Origin: Zygaena filipendulae
Taxonomy: Eukaryota; Arthropoda; Insecta; Lepidoptera; Zygaenidae
Assembly (NCBI GenBank): GCA_907165275.2
Contig: OU015650.1
Location: forward strand, 3,254,001 to 3,318,000
Length of the DNA stretch: 64,000 nucleotides
Direction of reading: 5' to 3'
The stretch's first letter is position 1, and each line of letters starts with the position of its first letter. The notes beneath the pieces were generated by a model. That model searched no databases and was not told the origin of the DNA. It saw nothing but the letters and a program-made list of their open reading frames with translations. This document shows, one piece after another, positions 46,950 to 56,296 of this stretch. A program made the translations under genes and the position numbers.

Positions 46950-47453
46950 AATAGATAGATAGATGATAGATTTTTTATTCTCTCTTTTAAAATTTACATT
47001 TAAATTTTATGCCAAAATATAAATAAATTCACAAAAGAGATTGTCATTAATAATTATTTTACAAATTCTATCATAAAATGGTAAAAGCTGATAATAGCGA
47101 CAATAAAAAAGTCAAATGTAAAAATTTGACCAAAATAAACAATTTAAATAAATAAAAATGTGTCATGAATACTCTTTTACAGAGTATAATGATTTATCCA
47201 ATAAAAGGTTTTTCAGTCGGCGCGCAAATGTTTCGTCCGAGGTTTCATTTTTAATGTCTACAGGTAGTTTTTCATATAGGGTAGGACCGATAACGCGCGG
47301 ATTTCTGTCCATCAGTGTCAAACGTCGTGGCACCACCTTAAGTCGCCCTGTCTGTCGGGTTACTCTTCCAGGAATACCGATCCGCCCAAAATCACTCAAG
47401 TTGCGTCGTGTGAAAATTACTACGTCAAATATGTACTGTGAATAAAGCGTCAT
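46950..47453 (-). pseudogene. LINE remnant: C-terminal reverse-transcriptase frame and (ATCT)n tail
   Basis: The minus-strand frame 47453-47163 (96 codons) reads YIFDVVIFTRRNLSDF, then NPRVIGPTLYEKLP and FARRLKNLLLDKSLYSVKEY. This is the pattern of the extreme C-terminus of CR1/Kiri-like LINE proteins: a tyrosine-rich helix, an LP turn and an F-x-x-x-LK helix. Downstream comes about 200 bp of AT-rich 3' sequence, an AATAAA signal near 46987-46992, and a tail of ATCT units at 46950-46968. The ATG at 47453 is probably an internal methionine of a truncated copy. Clade naming is tentative. Confidence 0.65.
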
Positions 47454-47845
47454 TATTTTATATTTCGTGAATAGATGAATGAATGATGCATGAATGACCC
47501 AGTTTAACTCCTATTATAATATATAGCTTATTCATAAACACATCTGCGGATTTTGAATTATCCAAATTTCAAAGAGATTCAATCATGCAACTGAAAATAT
47601 CTACAAAAGGGGAAAGATGAAAATTGCGAGTGTCATTAATTAACTTAGTACACGTTGTCGGCGCTCAAACAAAGCTCGTTTTGAATGAAAAAATATTAAT
47701 TAAATCCGTTTCTACACTGTCACCTCCAATCCACTATCAATTAACGTGACTAGAAGAGCGTTAACGCGTCGCCAAACCTGCCCCGAGTGAGGGAATAAAG
47801 CTGAATATATACTTATATCTACAGTCAACATTTTTTATAGAATTA

Positions 47846-48046
47846 CTAGCTGTTACCCGAGGTTTCAGCCGCAATGATTTTGGAGCTTTCGCAGCAATTC
47901 CGGAATAAAAGTATCTTATAAAAAAAAAAAATACTCCAGGTAATAAACACACAGATTTGTATGCCAAATCTCATAAAAATCCATTCAGCCGTTTTTGCGT
48001 GATAAAACAAACATTAAATCATACTAACTTTCACGTTTTTAGTATA
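47846..48046 (-). mobile_element. Helitron-like element
   Basis: CTAGCTGTTACCCGAGG end with a mutated hairpin; body ATCCATTCAGCCGTTTTTGC and ACTTTCACGTTTTTAGTATA. Confidence 0.62.
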
Positions 48047-49699
48047 GAGTACCTAATATTACTCGAAGTAGGATTTGTGAAAGAAGATAAAAGAACTTAT
48101 TAACGATTATACAATAGGTAGGTACCTAAGTACCTACTGGTAACAAAAAAAAATAAAGTCCTCGTTTTTTTGTTTCTAGAATAGCACAAGCATAAAATAG
48201 AATAGACTATTCTTTATTGTACACCAAAATAATGTCACTGTGAATTTGCAAAAAAAATTCTTATAAATTAGGGCGATCTTATCGCTTTACTAGCCTACCT
48301 ACCTAGCCTATCTTTCACAGTTTTATGGATGTTCTAAGTAAGCTTTCGTTGACATAAAATGCATCTAGCCGATCTTATTCTTGACGACCTTCTATGAACT
48401 TCATTCGGCTTTTATAGTGTTTAATGGTAACAACTAGAGATGGGCCGTCTAGTCGGGAAAGTCGACTATTCGGCAACTTTTATAGTCGGTGACTAGTCGG
48501 TAAACTATGCCGACTAAAATCGGCACTTAACTACGTTGTTACTAACAACGTACCTACACACAAACACCTAAAAAGTGCTATTACAATCGCATTAGAAATA
48601 ACAGCATTTTTTGGAGATTTTCTTCTATTAAAATGGTTTAGCTAAAATGATTTTGGCGGTAGATGTCTGGAATGAAAATTTCCAACAACATTATATGTTT
48701 TTTTATCCCTTTTTGTGTGTATATCGTCGGCACTAACTTTCCATTTAAAACATCCATCGTTCGTGTTCAAATAAAACGGGCGTTTTCCTATATATTAATG
48801 AAATTATCCCGGGGCACCGGCGAGCTAAAAGCTTGTATAATATCATTACTTTCGTTTTCGCTGAAGCGGGCGGGCCGTAAACCAATTACCTATGCGAGGT
48901 TTCGCGTAGTTTTGATGCGACGCTCACCGATGCGACTATACGGTAGTAGAGGACTATATACAGGGTGTGTGTTTAAACGAGGGACTTATTCAGACCCTGG
49001 ATAATCCATGCTTACTTGTAAATGTTATAATTAAAATATAAATAAATATAATATTTATAAAAACAGTCAGTCATAGGACAGCACTTTTTAATCGTTTGAA
49101 TTACTTTTCGCAACACGGAATCGCAAGATTCGCATATGAATGCTTAATTTAAGCGATTCGAACGATTCAAAATACGGCCCCAGAAGTGAAAACTTCTTAG
49201 GTTCACACACTTCATATAGGTATATGGATCCGAGTTGAATAATCCTTGAGGAATGGTATGATCCGTCAGCGCATCGGTAACTTAATCTCAATATTTTTAC
49301 ATCACAAATTAAATTAAATGTTTTTTTTCTAGATAAACGAAACGAAAATCGAATAATAAACTTGATCAATACGTGCTTCTTTCAACTTTACACCCTGTAG
49401 GTACAGTGTGAACGCAGCCTATCGCATATCAAACGGCTCGCTAACTCGGTTGTATTTTTTATTAAAATTTAAAAAGTTTTCGTTTTAAATTTATTCAATT
49501 TTTTTTCGGGTTAAAAAAAATTTTTATCTACTTTGCTGAAAAATATTCTGAACCCTTTGATTTACTAAACAGTGTGTGCCTTTTCTCGAAAGTAACATAT
49601 TATATACTTACTTACAGACTATATTTACTTACACCCAATAAATAAAATATAAATAAATAAACTATTTGCAGGAGGTGTTGTAATATAGGAGGTGTTGTA
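48047..49699. other. Unassigned DNA with a TAGTCGG cluster
   Basis: At 48449-48530 the words TCTAGTCGGG, GTCGACTATTCGG, TAGTCGGTGACTAGTCGG and CCGACTAAAATCGG repeat in both orientations, probably a degraded repeat. Frames at 48663-49004 and 49088-49369 have no recognisable domain. Confidence 0.45.
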
Positions 49700-49725
49700 C
49701 AGTCGCGGAATGAAAAGGTTCGTCA
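49700..49725 (+). repeat. Tc1/mariner left terminal inverted repeat
   Basis: This 26-bp terminus is the exact reverse complement of 51294-51319. It abuts TA at 49698-49699. It should be the outer binding and cleavage site of the transposase encoded at 49982-50992. Confidence 0.93.
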
Positions 49726-49981
49726 CCTTAGAGTCGATATTCGTTTGCACTAGTACTGCAAGAGACCACTAATGCCAACATTCCAGTGCAAGAAACAGTG
49801 CTGCTAACATTTAAATAAACATGACGTTTGCTGTCAAATCAGGTTTTGCTTGTTTTTTCTATCTCGTCAATGCAATGTTACAAAATGTAATAAAACCTCA
49901 TTAAAACAACAACAAAATGACAACTATGAATAACAAGCAAAAGTTAATGAAAACTACGAATAAGTTTAATGACATTTATTT

Positions 49982-50992
49982 TTAATAACTGGTATAACCA
50001 CCATTAGCTTCAATCACACTTTCTAACCTATTTCTCATGGAACCCACTAGACGAGAGCATAGATCCGTGCCTCTAGTGTCTTCCCAAATAATTCTGCAGT
50101 GGTTTTCTAAATCCTCTTTGGTCCTTTCATTTCTATTTTCCCATCGCTGTACCATTAAACCCCATAAGTTTTCTATCGGGTTCAAATCTGCAGATCTTGC
50201 CGGCCAGGGTATCACCACTATATCGCTATGCCTGTTGAACCATTCATTCTCAATACGCGCAGTGTGCGTACGAGCATTGTCCTGGACATATCTGACCTCA
50301 GGAACCTCATCAAGTGGATACACGGTACGGACACTTGGTAGCATACTGTCTTCTAAAACAGACAGATAGTGTGTCGCGTTTGCCCTTGAAGGAAGAAAAA
50401 CTAGCTCGCCTACTCCATCCGCTGACATCCACCCCCATATATTGGCCGAGATGCGTCCAGAACTGAAATTGGGCACTACGTGGTCTTCCGTATATCTCGT
50501 ACTATTATATCTCCATAAATTAAGCCTCCCACGTTGGCTCGACTTAAAACATTTTTCGTCGGTGAATATAGTGGTACTCCAATCGAAGTTCAAATAAGTC
50601 TGTGCAAATCTTAACCGTGCTTCCTTATGACCCGTTGTCAGAGCAACTTTTTTTACGTGTCGTCTATAATGTAATCCCATTGAATGTAATGCGTTTCTTA
50701 TCACTCTTGGACAAACATCATATAATTGGGCGAAATGATTCGTTGACACAAAGCCGTTTTCTTCATATTGTCTTCTCATGTCTGATTTTTGTGCGGCGTT
50801 AAGAATAGGACGGCGACCAGAATTATTGTGACGATGATCGACTAGTGCACCTTCTTCGCCATGTCTTCTTATCCAGAATCTCACACTATCTCTGGTCACA
50901 TTTAGACGACGTGATATCTCTGAGATGTTGTAGCCAGCTTCATGTTCGGCAATAATTGCTGCTCTTTCTTCAACACTTAAAGGTCTTGGCAT
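49982..50992 (-). CDS. Tc1/mariner transposase, DD35E type, 336 residues
   Basis: This is a nuclear DNA-binding and DNA-cutting enzyme that excises and reinserts the transposon around it. Residues 5-44 form a first helix-turn-helix (ERAAIIAEHEAGYNISEISR region), a GRR-type linker lies near residues 59-61, and a second helix-turn-helix follows to about residue 112, where a basic stretch (HYRRHVKK) could be a nuclear localisation signal. The RNase-H-like catalytic core shows D145 in FTDEKCF, D238 in VQDNARTH and E274 in DLNPIENLW. There are 35 residues between the last two, so the triad is DD35E rather than the DD34E of classic Tc1 elements or DD34D of mariner. The 336-residue length is normal for the superfamily. 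The ATG at 50992 begins MPRPLSVEER, a usual N-terminus, and no stop or frameshift breaks the gene. Family assignment is secure; the exact subgroup is inferred from spacing alone. Confidence 0.95.
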   Translation of the reverse strand: MPRPLSVEERAAIIAEHEAGYNISEISRRLNVTRDSVRFWIRRHGEEGALVDHRHNNSGRRPILNAAQKSDMRRQYEENGFVSTNHFAQLYDVCPRVIRNALHSMGLHYRRHVKKVALTTGHKEARLRFAQTYLNFDWSTTIFTDEKCFKSSQRGRLNLWRYNSTRYTEDHVVPNFSSGRISANIWGWMSADGVGELVFLPSRANATHYLSVLEDSMLPSVRTVYPLDEVPEVRYVQDNARTHTARIENEWFNRHSDIVVIPWPARSADLNPIENLWGLMVQRWENRNERTKEDLENHCRIIWEDTRGTDLCSRLVGSMRNRLESVIEANGGYTSY

Positions 50993-51293
50993 TATAAAAT
51001 AGTTATTTAGGAGAAATTATGATATTTTGCAATTATGACATTAACCGATTGACAATAGTATTAACAGAAATAATAATGTCAGGTTGAACTAACAAGAAGG
51101 TTACAGTTTATGAGCAGTTTATCCATAATAATCTTGTTGACAAAATAAATAGTCAAACTACCTTGATCTGAACAATTTTGAACTTTACTAACGAACAGTT
51201 AAACTTTATTATCTCTAACTCGAGTCTATTCTGTAACATAGTTTCAAAAAGTAATATGTGCTCGTGATACGTTGAACGAATCAATTTGAAAAT

Positions 51294-51319
51294 TGACGAA
51301 CCTTTTCATTCCGCGACTG
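51294..51319 (-). repeat. Tc1/mariner right terminal inverted repeat
   Basis: This is the partner of the left terminus, identical over 26 bp in inverted orientation, followed by the duplicated TA at 51320-51321. Confidence 0.93.
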
Positions 51320-51334
51320 TACATAGTATACAAC

Positions 51335-51472
51335 AAAGTCGCTTCCCGCTGCCTGTCTGTCCCTATGTGTGCTTAGATCTTTAAAATTACCCAACGGATT
51401 TTCACCAGTAGATTGAGTGATTCAATAGTAAGGTTTATACGGATGGTAGGTACTTACGCGGGGGACAGCTAG
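51335..51472 (+). mobile_element. Helitron-like element, truncated
   Basis: GCCTGTCTGTCCCTATG body and CGCGGGGGACAGCTAG|T end, 15 bp after the Tc1 element. Confidence 0.55.
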
Positions 51473-51670
51473 TAATATATAAATCACTACTGTAGGTACG
51501 TGCGTATACCGACTAGGTACTTTCAGCGTTGGGATGATCCCACTAAAAGACTTTGTGTGTACCCACCATTAATTTTACGGACCACTATAAATCTCTATAA
51601 AACAACAGTTCGTCTATCTAGAGATTGCTACGTACGTACTTACCTATATGACATAAACAAAGGCAGTTAA

Positions 51671-52141
51671 TTTTTTTGGGTTCCGTACCCAAAGGGTAAA
51701 GCGGGACCCTATTACTAAAACTTCGGTGTCCGTCCGTCCGTCCGTCTGTACATCTGTCACCAGGCTGCATCTCACGAACCGTGATAGTTGGACAGTTGAA
51801 ATTTTCATAGATGATGTATTTCTGTTGCCGCTTTAACAACAAATACTAAAAACAGAATAAAAAATATATTTAAGGGGGCTCCCGCCTCCCATACAACAAA
51901 CGTGATTTTTTTTGCTCGTTTTTGCTCAATATTGAAAACGGCAAACAGATAGACGCTTGAAATATTCACAGAATATTTAGTTATATATTATTTCCCTTTA
52001 AAAATAAATAATTAAATTAAAACAAAACAAATATTTAGGAGGCTCCCATTTAACAAATACGATTTTGTAGCCGCTTTTATAGATAATGGTAGGTACGGAA
52101 CCCTTCGTGTGCGAGTCCGACTCGCACTTGGCCGGTTTTTT
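51671..52141 (+). repeat. 471-bp interspersed repeat, copy 1
   Basis: It starts TTTTTTTGGGTTCCGTACCC and ends ACTTGGCCGGTTTTTT. The subterminal words GGGTTCCGTACC and GGTACGGAACCC are inverted. A perfect odd palindrome, GTGCGAGTCCGACTCGCAC, lies at 52109-52127. It also carries a CCGT tandem run near 51730-51748. The family is widespread in moths and butterflies; its class is not clear from the sequence. Confidence 0.8.
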
Positions 52142-52851
52142 ATGATTACTTAACTCTACTGTTTATAATTTTGTATGGTCATGGTGAAATAAATAAACTG
52201 TTTAATACACCTTTCATTTATCCAAGTAATAGGTACAATTAATACAAAAAATACTGATACATAATATTATGTATAAAGGCAGATTAACTCTTTGTTATTG
52301 AATGAAATAATAACAATTTTCTATTAAAGGTATATAATATAGTTAATAAATATCTGAGTACAAGATTTCTCCCCTTCCCCCTCTCGCATTTAGGTAATGT
52401 ATTCGAATTAACGAGTTCGTTTTTAGCTGACTATGTAATTTTAGACTCAATAATATTTAATATTTATTAAAACTAAATACCTATGTTAATTTATATGTAT
52501 TTTAAAGACTTATAATGTTGAACAAAATTGTGATAAGTAGATATACTTACTAGGTGAAATTTATTATACTATTATCTTAAATGCATAGGTACTAAAATTG
52601 GCATATCTTTATGGTCCGATCGATAACGACGAGACGCAGTCCCCCTAGCCAAATTGACATTTTACAATCGTTAACGCATAGAAAACAGTAATGTCATGTC
52701 ACTTATTGGTCATATAAAATCGACCAATAGTTTTCCACAGCTAAATCTATTGCGGGCCCATTGTGCAAGTATACCGCAGATCAATAGATTTATAAATACG
52801 TTACCGTTTCTCGTAGTTTCCGTGGTGTAGCGGTTATCACATCTGCCTTTA

Positions 52852-53443
52852 GGGTCAATTCACACGTACCACAACCACACCACAGCCACAACCACACCAC
52901 AACGACGCCACGTGGTCGGGCGTATATTTGTATTGAAAATGAATATACAATTTACACGTACCACATTTTGCCGTTGTTATCGACCACCTGTGTAATACGA
53001 CCACATCGCGACCACATCGCAACCACATCGCGACGGCAACGCCACCACCGGCGGCGGCACCGCGGCCACATCGCCACGACATGACGTCATCAACAGCGCG
53101 CGCCTAGCTGGCGCCTGCGCTCCCCCCTTTCATTCTGCGTTGTACTGAGTTGCCGCGTGGTTGTGCGAAAAATTAAAATGTCCGACTCCGAGATTTTTGA
53201 CACGGATATGTTTATTGAGGAGATTCGCAATTTGCCATGCATTTGGGATCAAAGTGCAAAAAACTGCACATGACCACGTGGTTACCACATCGCAACGACA
53301 GCGACAACGCAACCACATCGACATTTTGTCGGTACCACAACGCAACTGCAAAAAGCTGCTGCGACACTATTCACACGTAACCACAGCTTGACCACATTTT
53401 GTCGCTGCCACGTGGTGTGGTTGTGGTACGTGTGAATTGACCC
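52852..53443. mobile_element. Harbinger-like non-autonomous element (592 bp) inside tRNA-Val
   Basis: The element has perfect 32-bp terminal inverted repeats (52852-52883 and 53412-53443) starting GGGTCAATTCACACGTACC. It is flanked by TTA on the left (52849-52851) and TAA on the right (53444-53446), close to the 3-bp TWA duplication of PIF/Harbinger elements; the two sides do not match exactly, so one has mutated. The subterminal regions carry many copies of the word ACCACATCG, which could be transposase-binding sites. No transposase is present. A short remnant of a MADF-type protein frame at 53178-53273 supports descent from a PIF/Harbinger element by internal deletion. Confidence 0.85.
53178..53273 (+). 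pseudogene. N-terminal fragment of a MADF-domain protein (31 codons)
   Basis: The frame opens with ATG at 53178 and stops at TGA 53271-53273 after 31 codons. Its end, FIEEIRNLPCIWDQSAKN, matches the opening helix of MADF (Myb/SANT-like) DNA-binding domains, where an acidic-hydrophobic start, a leucine-proline pair, a tryptophan and an aspartate are typical. MADF proteins are the accessory DNA-binding partner encoded beside the transposase in many PIF/Harbinger elements. The rest of the domain is missing, and the sequence passes straight into the right subterminal repeats. This looks like the deletion junction that turned an autonomous element into a MITE. The peptide is unlikely to function. 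Confidence 0.7.
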
Positions 53444-53710
53444 TAACACGCAGAAGGTCCCCGGTTCGATCCCGGGCGGAAACATTTTGTTTCGCATTAA
53501 TGGAGTTTTATTATACGTGCCGTTTCCTTTTCCTTTTAGTAGTTCGTGATCGTTCTAAGGTGCGACAAGGAAAGAAACTGATAGGCAGAACGAGACTCTT
53601 TGTTTGTTTATGACAAGTGGCCAATTTAGAAATATCTTGTAAAATGTATTATGCTTCTCCACACGACCGACGACAGCTCAGTAGGTATCTTTCGCATTTA
53701 TGATAATATT

Positions 53711-53873
53711 ATTAAAGCTGCTCCCCGCGGTTTTACCCGTGGTAATTTCGGTGTTTCCGCGAAAATTCCAGGATAAACCTTACTCTTGAATCGCCCTATC
53801 CATTGTTGAAAATTGCATAAAAATTCGTGCGGTATAGTTTTTGAGTCGCGGACAGACAGACAGATAGACGCGG
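53711..53873 (-). mobile_element. Helitron-like element, CTAG end lost
   Basis: GCTGCTCCCCGCGGTTTTAC at the 3' side; body TGGTAATTTCGGTGTTTCCG and GACAGACAGACAG. Confidence 0.55.
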
Positions 53874-54409
53874 TGGAGGAGAGCAAGGCCGGTTTTGCTT
53901 CTGTCTGTACCGCGTCCCAGTCTAGCTCACAACTCACGGTGAATTAATATCACTGCCTAATCCTAAGTTAATTTCAGCACACGCTTTTGACTCCCCCCTT
54001 CCTCCCCAACAGCGCCCGTTCTGCGAGAGATATGCCTATAATTGCATTAGACTGCGTCGCCTTTCATGCTAACTACATACATACATTTACTTTACGTGTT
54101 TCTAGTTGTTGTGTTACAATATTAAGTACTTACCTCTCTTTTGAATGTCAGTCAAGTGTTAGGTACGTTACTACGTTATACGGTTAAGGTTTTAAAAATA
54201 AATATCTCTATGTTATGAATTAGTGTAAGAATTCAGAGTTCCCCTATCAGATCCAGTCTGATCTGAACATTTCGTCAGTTATTCTGGCACCTACTGTTAC
54301 GTTTCAATTCTATAATATTTATATGGCGAACTTGATGCCCATGATTCGTATATAATTACAAATTAAACTGTTTTATATTGCTCGTAAAGCTCGTGTTTAC
54401 TTGTAAAAA

Positions 54410-54687
54410 CTTCTATACTAATATTATGAAAAGCTAAAGTTTGTGAGTTCGTGAGTTCGTGACGTTGTAGGGGGTAATCTCTGGATCTACTGAACCGATT
54501 TAAAAAAAAACACATTTAAGAAGCTACAGTAGTCCTCAGTGACAAAAAGTACTTTTTATCCCGAAATTCCAAATGAATTAAATTTATTTTTTATATTTTT
54601 TTTGAATAGAAAGAATATTTGTATATGTATTCGTAATTCCTACGGGAACTCCAAAATTACCGCGGGTGAAACCGGGGGAACAGCTAG
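54410..54687 (+). mobile_element. Helitron-like element with ~70-bp internal insertion
   Basis: Subfamily C body (GTAATCTCTGGATCTACTGA) and GGGGGAACAGCTAG|T end. The AT-rich insert at 54566-54635 is bordered by related words, CCGAAATTCC and CGTAATTCC. Confidence 0.62.
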
Positions 54688-55764
54688 TTTAATATACAAG
54701 AAATACAAGCATATACGGTCTACGGTCTTAATTATACGACGTTTACATTTTTGAGTTCGGTCGTGGAAATGCGACCTCCCACTTCGCCGTTTTTCTAGAT
54801 TTCTAGAGGATTTTTTTTTAATATAATAATTAAGGTTAGCAGATCGCTATTGATAACAGGAAAACTGCCAAACATTTGCGGCGGTGTTTTAGTAGCGAGA
54901 AAAAAAATTGATGAACCTTAGAATAAATAAGATAAAAGAAAGATTGTAAATATAGAGAAAGAAAAAAAAATAGGCATAGCTCACTACAAACACACAAACA
55001 GTAAATCAATTCTCGTTTTGTTAATCGTTGGCTTTATTTAAGTTTAACAGAAGATACAGACGGATCGTTCCTGTTATATTGAATTATAAATGTAGCATAA
55101 AAAATAAACAGTACAGTAGCGTCGGAGTCCGGAGTCCGGACGATAGGGTGTCGAGTCCGGATCGGTCCCTTCCGCTCGAATAAATATCGCGCATTGTGCC
55201 TCACGTACCGGAAAATGGTCGAGTTCCTAATTTAAAATCTGTTTATATTAACACTTGATTGACCTATTTAATATTTTGTTTTTGATAATACGCTTAATTA
55301 ATTTTATACCTACTTATGTTTTTGTTATTATTGTTACATTAATTTTTAATGGGTAGATATATAGGTATTAATTAACTTCCAAAAAGGAGGACGTTCTGCA
55401 TTTGGCTGTATGTTTTTTTTATGTATGTTTACTCAAAGACGGTAAGACCGATTTGAAAAAGTATTTTTTTAATACAGTTGCTCAAAAGGTGGCATATTGC
55501 AGGGAGGTATAGCGTTCGGGAAGTGGGCTATTACATACTCGAGCTTTTTCTTTACCTTTTCCGAACTCGTGCGTTCTCTTTCCCAACTGTCAAAAATGGC
55601 GAAACGACTTTGACACACTTTTTGTATTGCGCAACGTAGGTTTCGTATTACTAATACGACTAGCGCCATCTCTTGATCACAGTTGGAACTTAGTTGAGTT
55701 TGTGTTTTTATTATTTACTAAATTTCTTCATTTTTTTCGCAACTGTATTAAAAATAGTTGTTCA
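54688..55764. other. Unassigned DNA with a small GGAGTCC tandem
   Basis: CGGAGTCCGGAGTCCGGA at about 55122-55140 is a short tandem repeat, with GAGTCCGGATCGG 12 bp on. Nothing else is recognised. Confidence 0.5.
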
Positions 55765-55884
55765 GTACACGTGCGGAACCGTCATTGCAAAGAGTTCCGA
55801 CTGTCAACCCTCACCTTCGGCTGCGCCTCGGCTCGGGTCGACATTTGTCGGAACTCTTTGCAATGACAGCCTTTCCGCACTTGT
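55765..55884. repeat. Hairpin repeat with ~30-bp arms
   Basis: GTCATTGCAAAGAGTTCCGA and its inverse TCGGAACTCTTTGCAATGAC are near-perfect, flanked by GTGCGGA and TCCGCAC. The 45-nt loop is GC-rich (CTTCGGCTGCGCCTCGGCTC). It is probably a small MITE; no target duplication is clear. Confidence 0.6.
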
Positions 55885-56296
55885 AATGAAATATACTATT
55901 TTTGGTTTGTAAGGGTATATATTATACTCTCAAGTTGGTCCCATTGCCACCAAGTCGGGATCGGATGATGGGATCTTGGAGAAATCGAGGGGACTTTTCA
56001 AAAATTATAGGCACATCTATAGCGATTTGGGTGTTTTTTTATAGTAAATCATTCATTTGCTTTCGGAAAGCAAAATTTGAAGAAATGGAAATGATGATGA
56101 AGACCACAGATGGTCATTGGAACTACTCAACAATAATACTTACTTCACGGGTTTCGATTGATTGATTTGAAAAATTGTTTTTTTTTTAATAATAATATTT
56201 ATAATTGATCGGTTTTGTCATGGTCACCAGTATCAACTGTGATAACGTCTACTGACTATGTTACTTTATTTATTTTGATATGGTCTCTGATAATAA

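Larger units (their letters stand above)
49700..51319 (-). mobile_element. Complete Tc1/mariner-type DNA transposon (1,620 bp)
   Basis: The element is bounded by perfect 26-bp terminal inverted repeats, 49700-49725 and 51294-51319, each starting CAGTCGCGGAATGAAAAGG when read inward. A TA dinucleotide flanks both ends (49698-49699 and 51320-51321), which is the target duplication expected of the Tc1/mariner superfamily. It holds one uninterrupted transposase gene on the minus strand, with about 300 bp of non-coding sequence on each side. The identical repeats, intact target duplication and open frame together indicate a young, possibly still active copy. The host sequence at the left flank contains a short direct repeat of AGGAGGTGTTGTA just outside the insertion. 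Confidence 0.95.
52816..53484 (+). tRNA. tRNA-Val gene split in the anticodon loop by a MITE
   Basis: The two halves join into a 73-nt tRNA-Val. The 5' part (52816-52848) covers positions 1-33: acceptor strand GTTTCCG, the D arm with an intact A box at 52823-52834, anticodon strand TCTGC and loop bases CT. The 3' part (53445-53484) gives loop bases AACAC, strand GCAGA, the variable loop, a TCGAT-containing T arm with B box GGTTCGATCCC at 53463-53473, CGGAAAC closing the acceptor stem, and discriminator A. A Pol III TTTT stop follows at 53485-53488. Joined this way the anticodon is AAC. The break lies between positions 33 and 34, not at 37/38 where nuclear tRNA introns sit, and the inserted DNA is a transposon, so this is an insertion and not an intron. 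Box A and box B are now over 600 bp apart and the gene is presumably dead. The copy is otherwise undamaged, so the insertion may be recent. Confidence 0.9.

Noticed and set aside
48663..49004. 113-codon plus-strand frame
   Set aside because: A hydrophobic start followed by basic residues looked like a small secreted protein, but no motif or cysteine pattern supports it.
50037..50802. Plus-strand frames of 110 and 66 codons
   Set aside because: They are shadows antisense to the Tc1 transposase gene.
52852..53443. Insert in tRNA-Val read as an intron
   Set aside because: Nuclear tRNA introns sit after position 37 and are short; this one is at 33/34 and has transposon termini.
52855..53497. 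Four frames of 71-76 codons with W, R, C and V repeats
   Set aside because: They translate the CCACA-rich subterminal repeats of the MITE and its tRNA flank, not genes.
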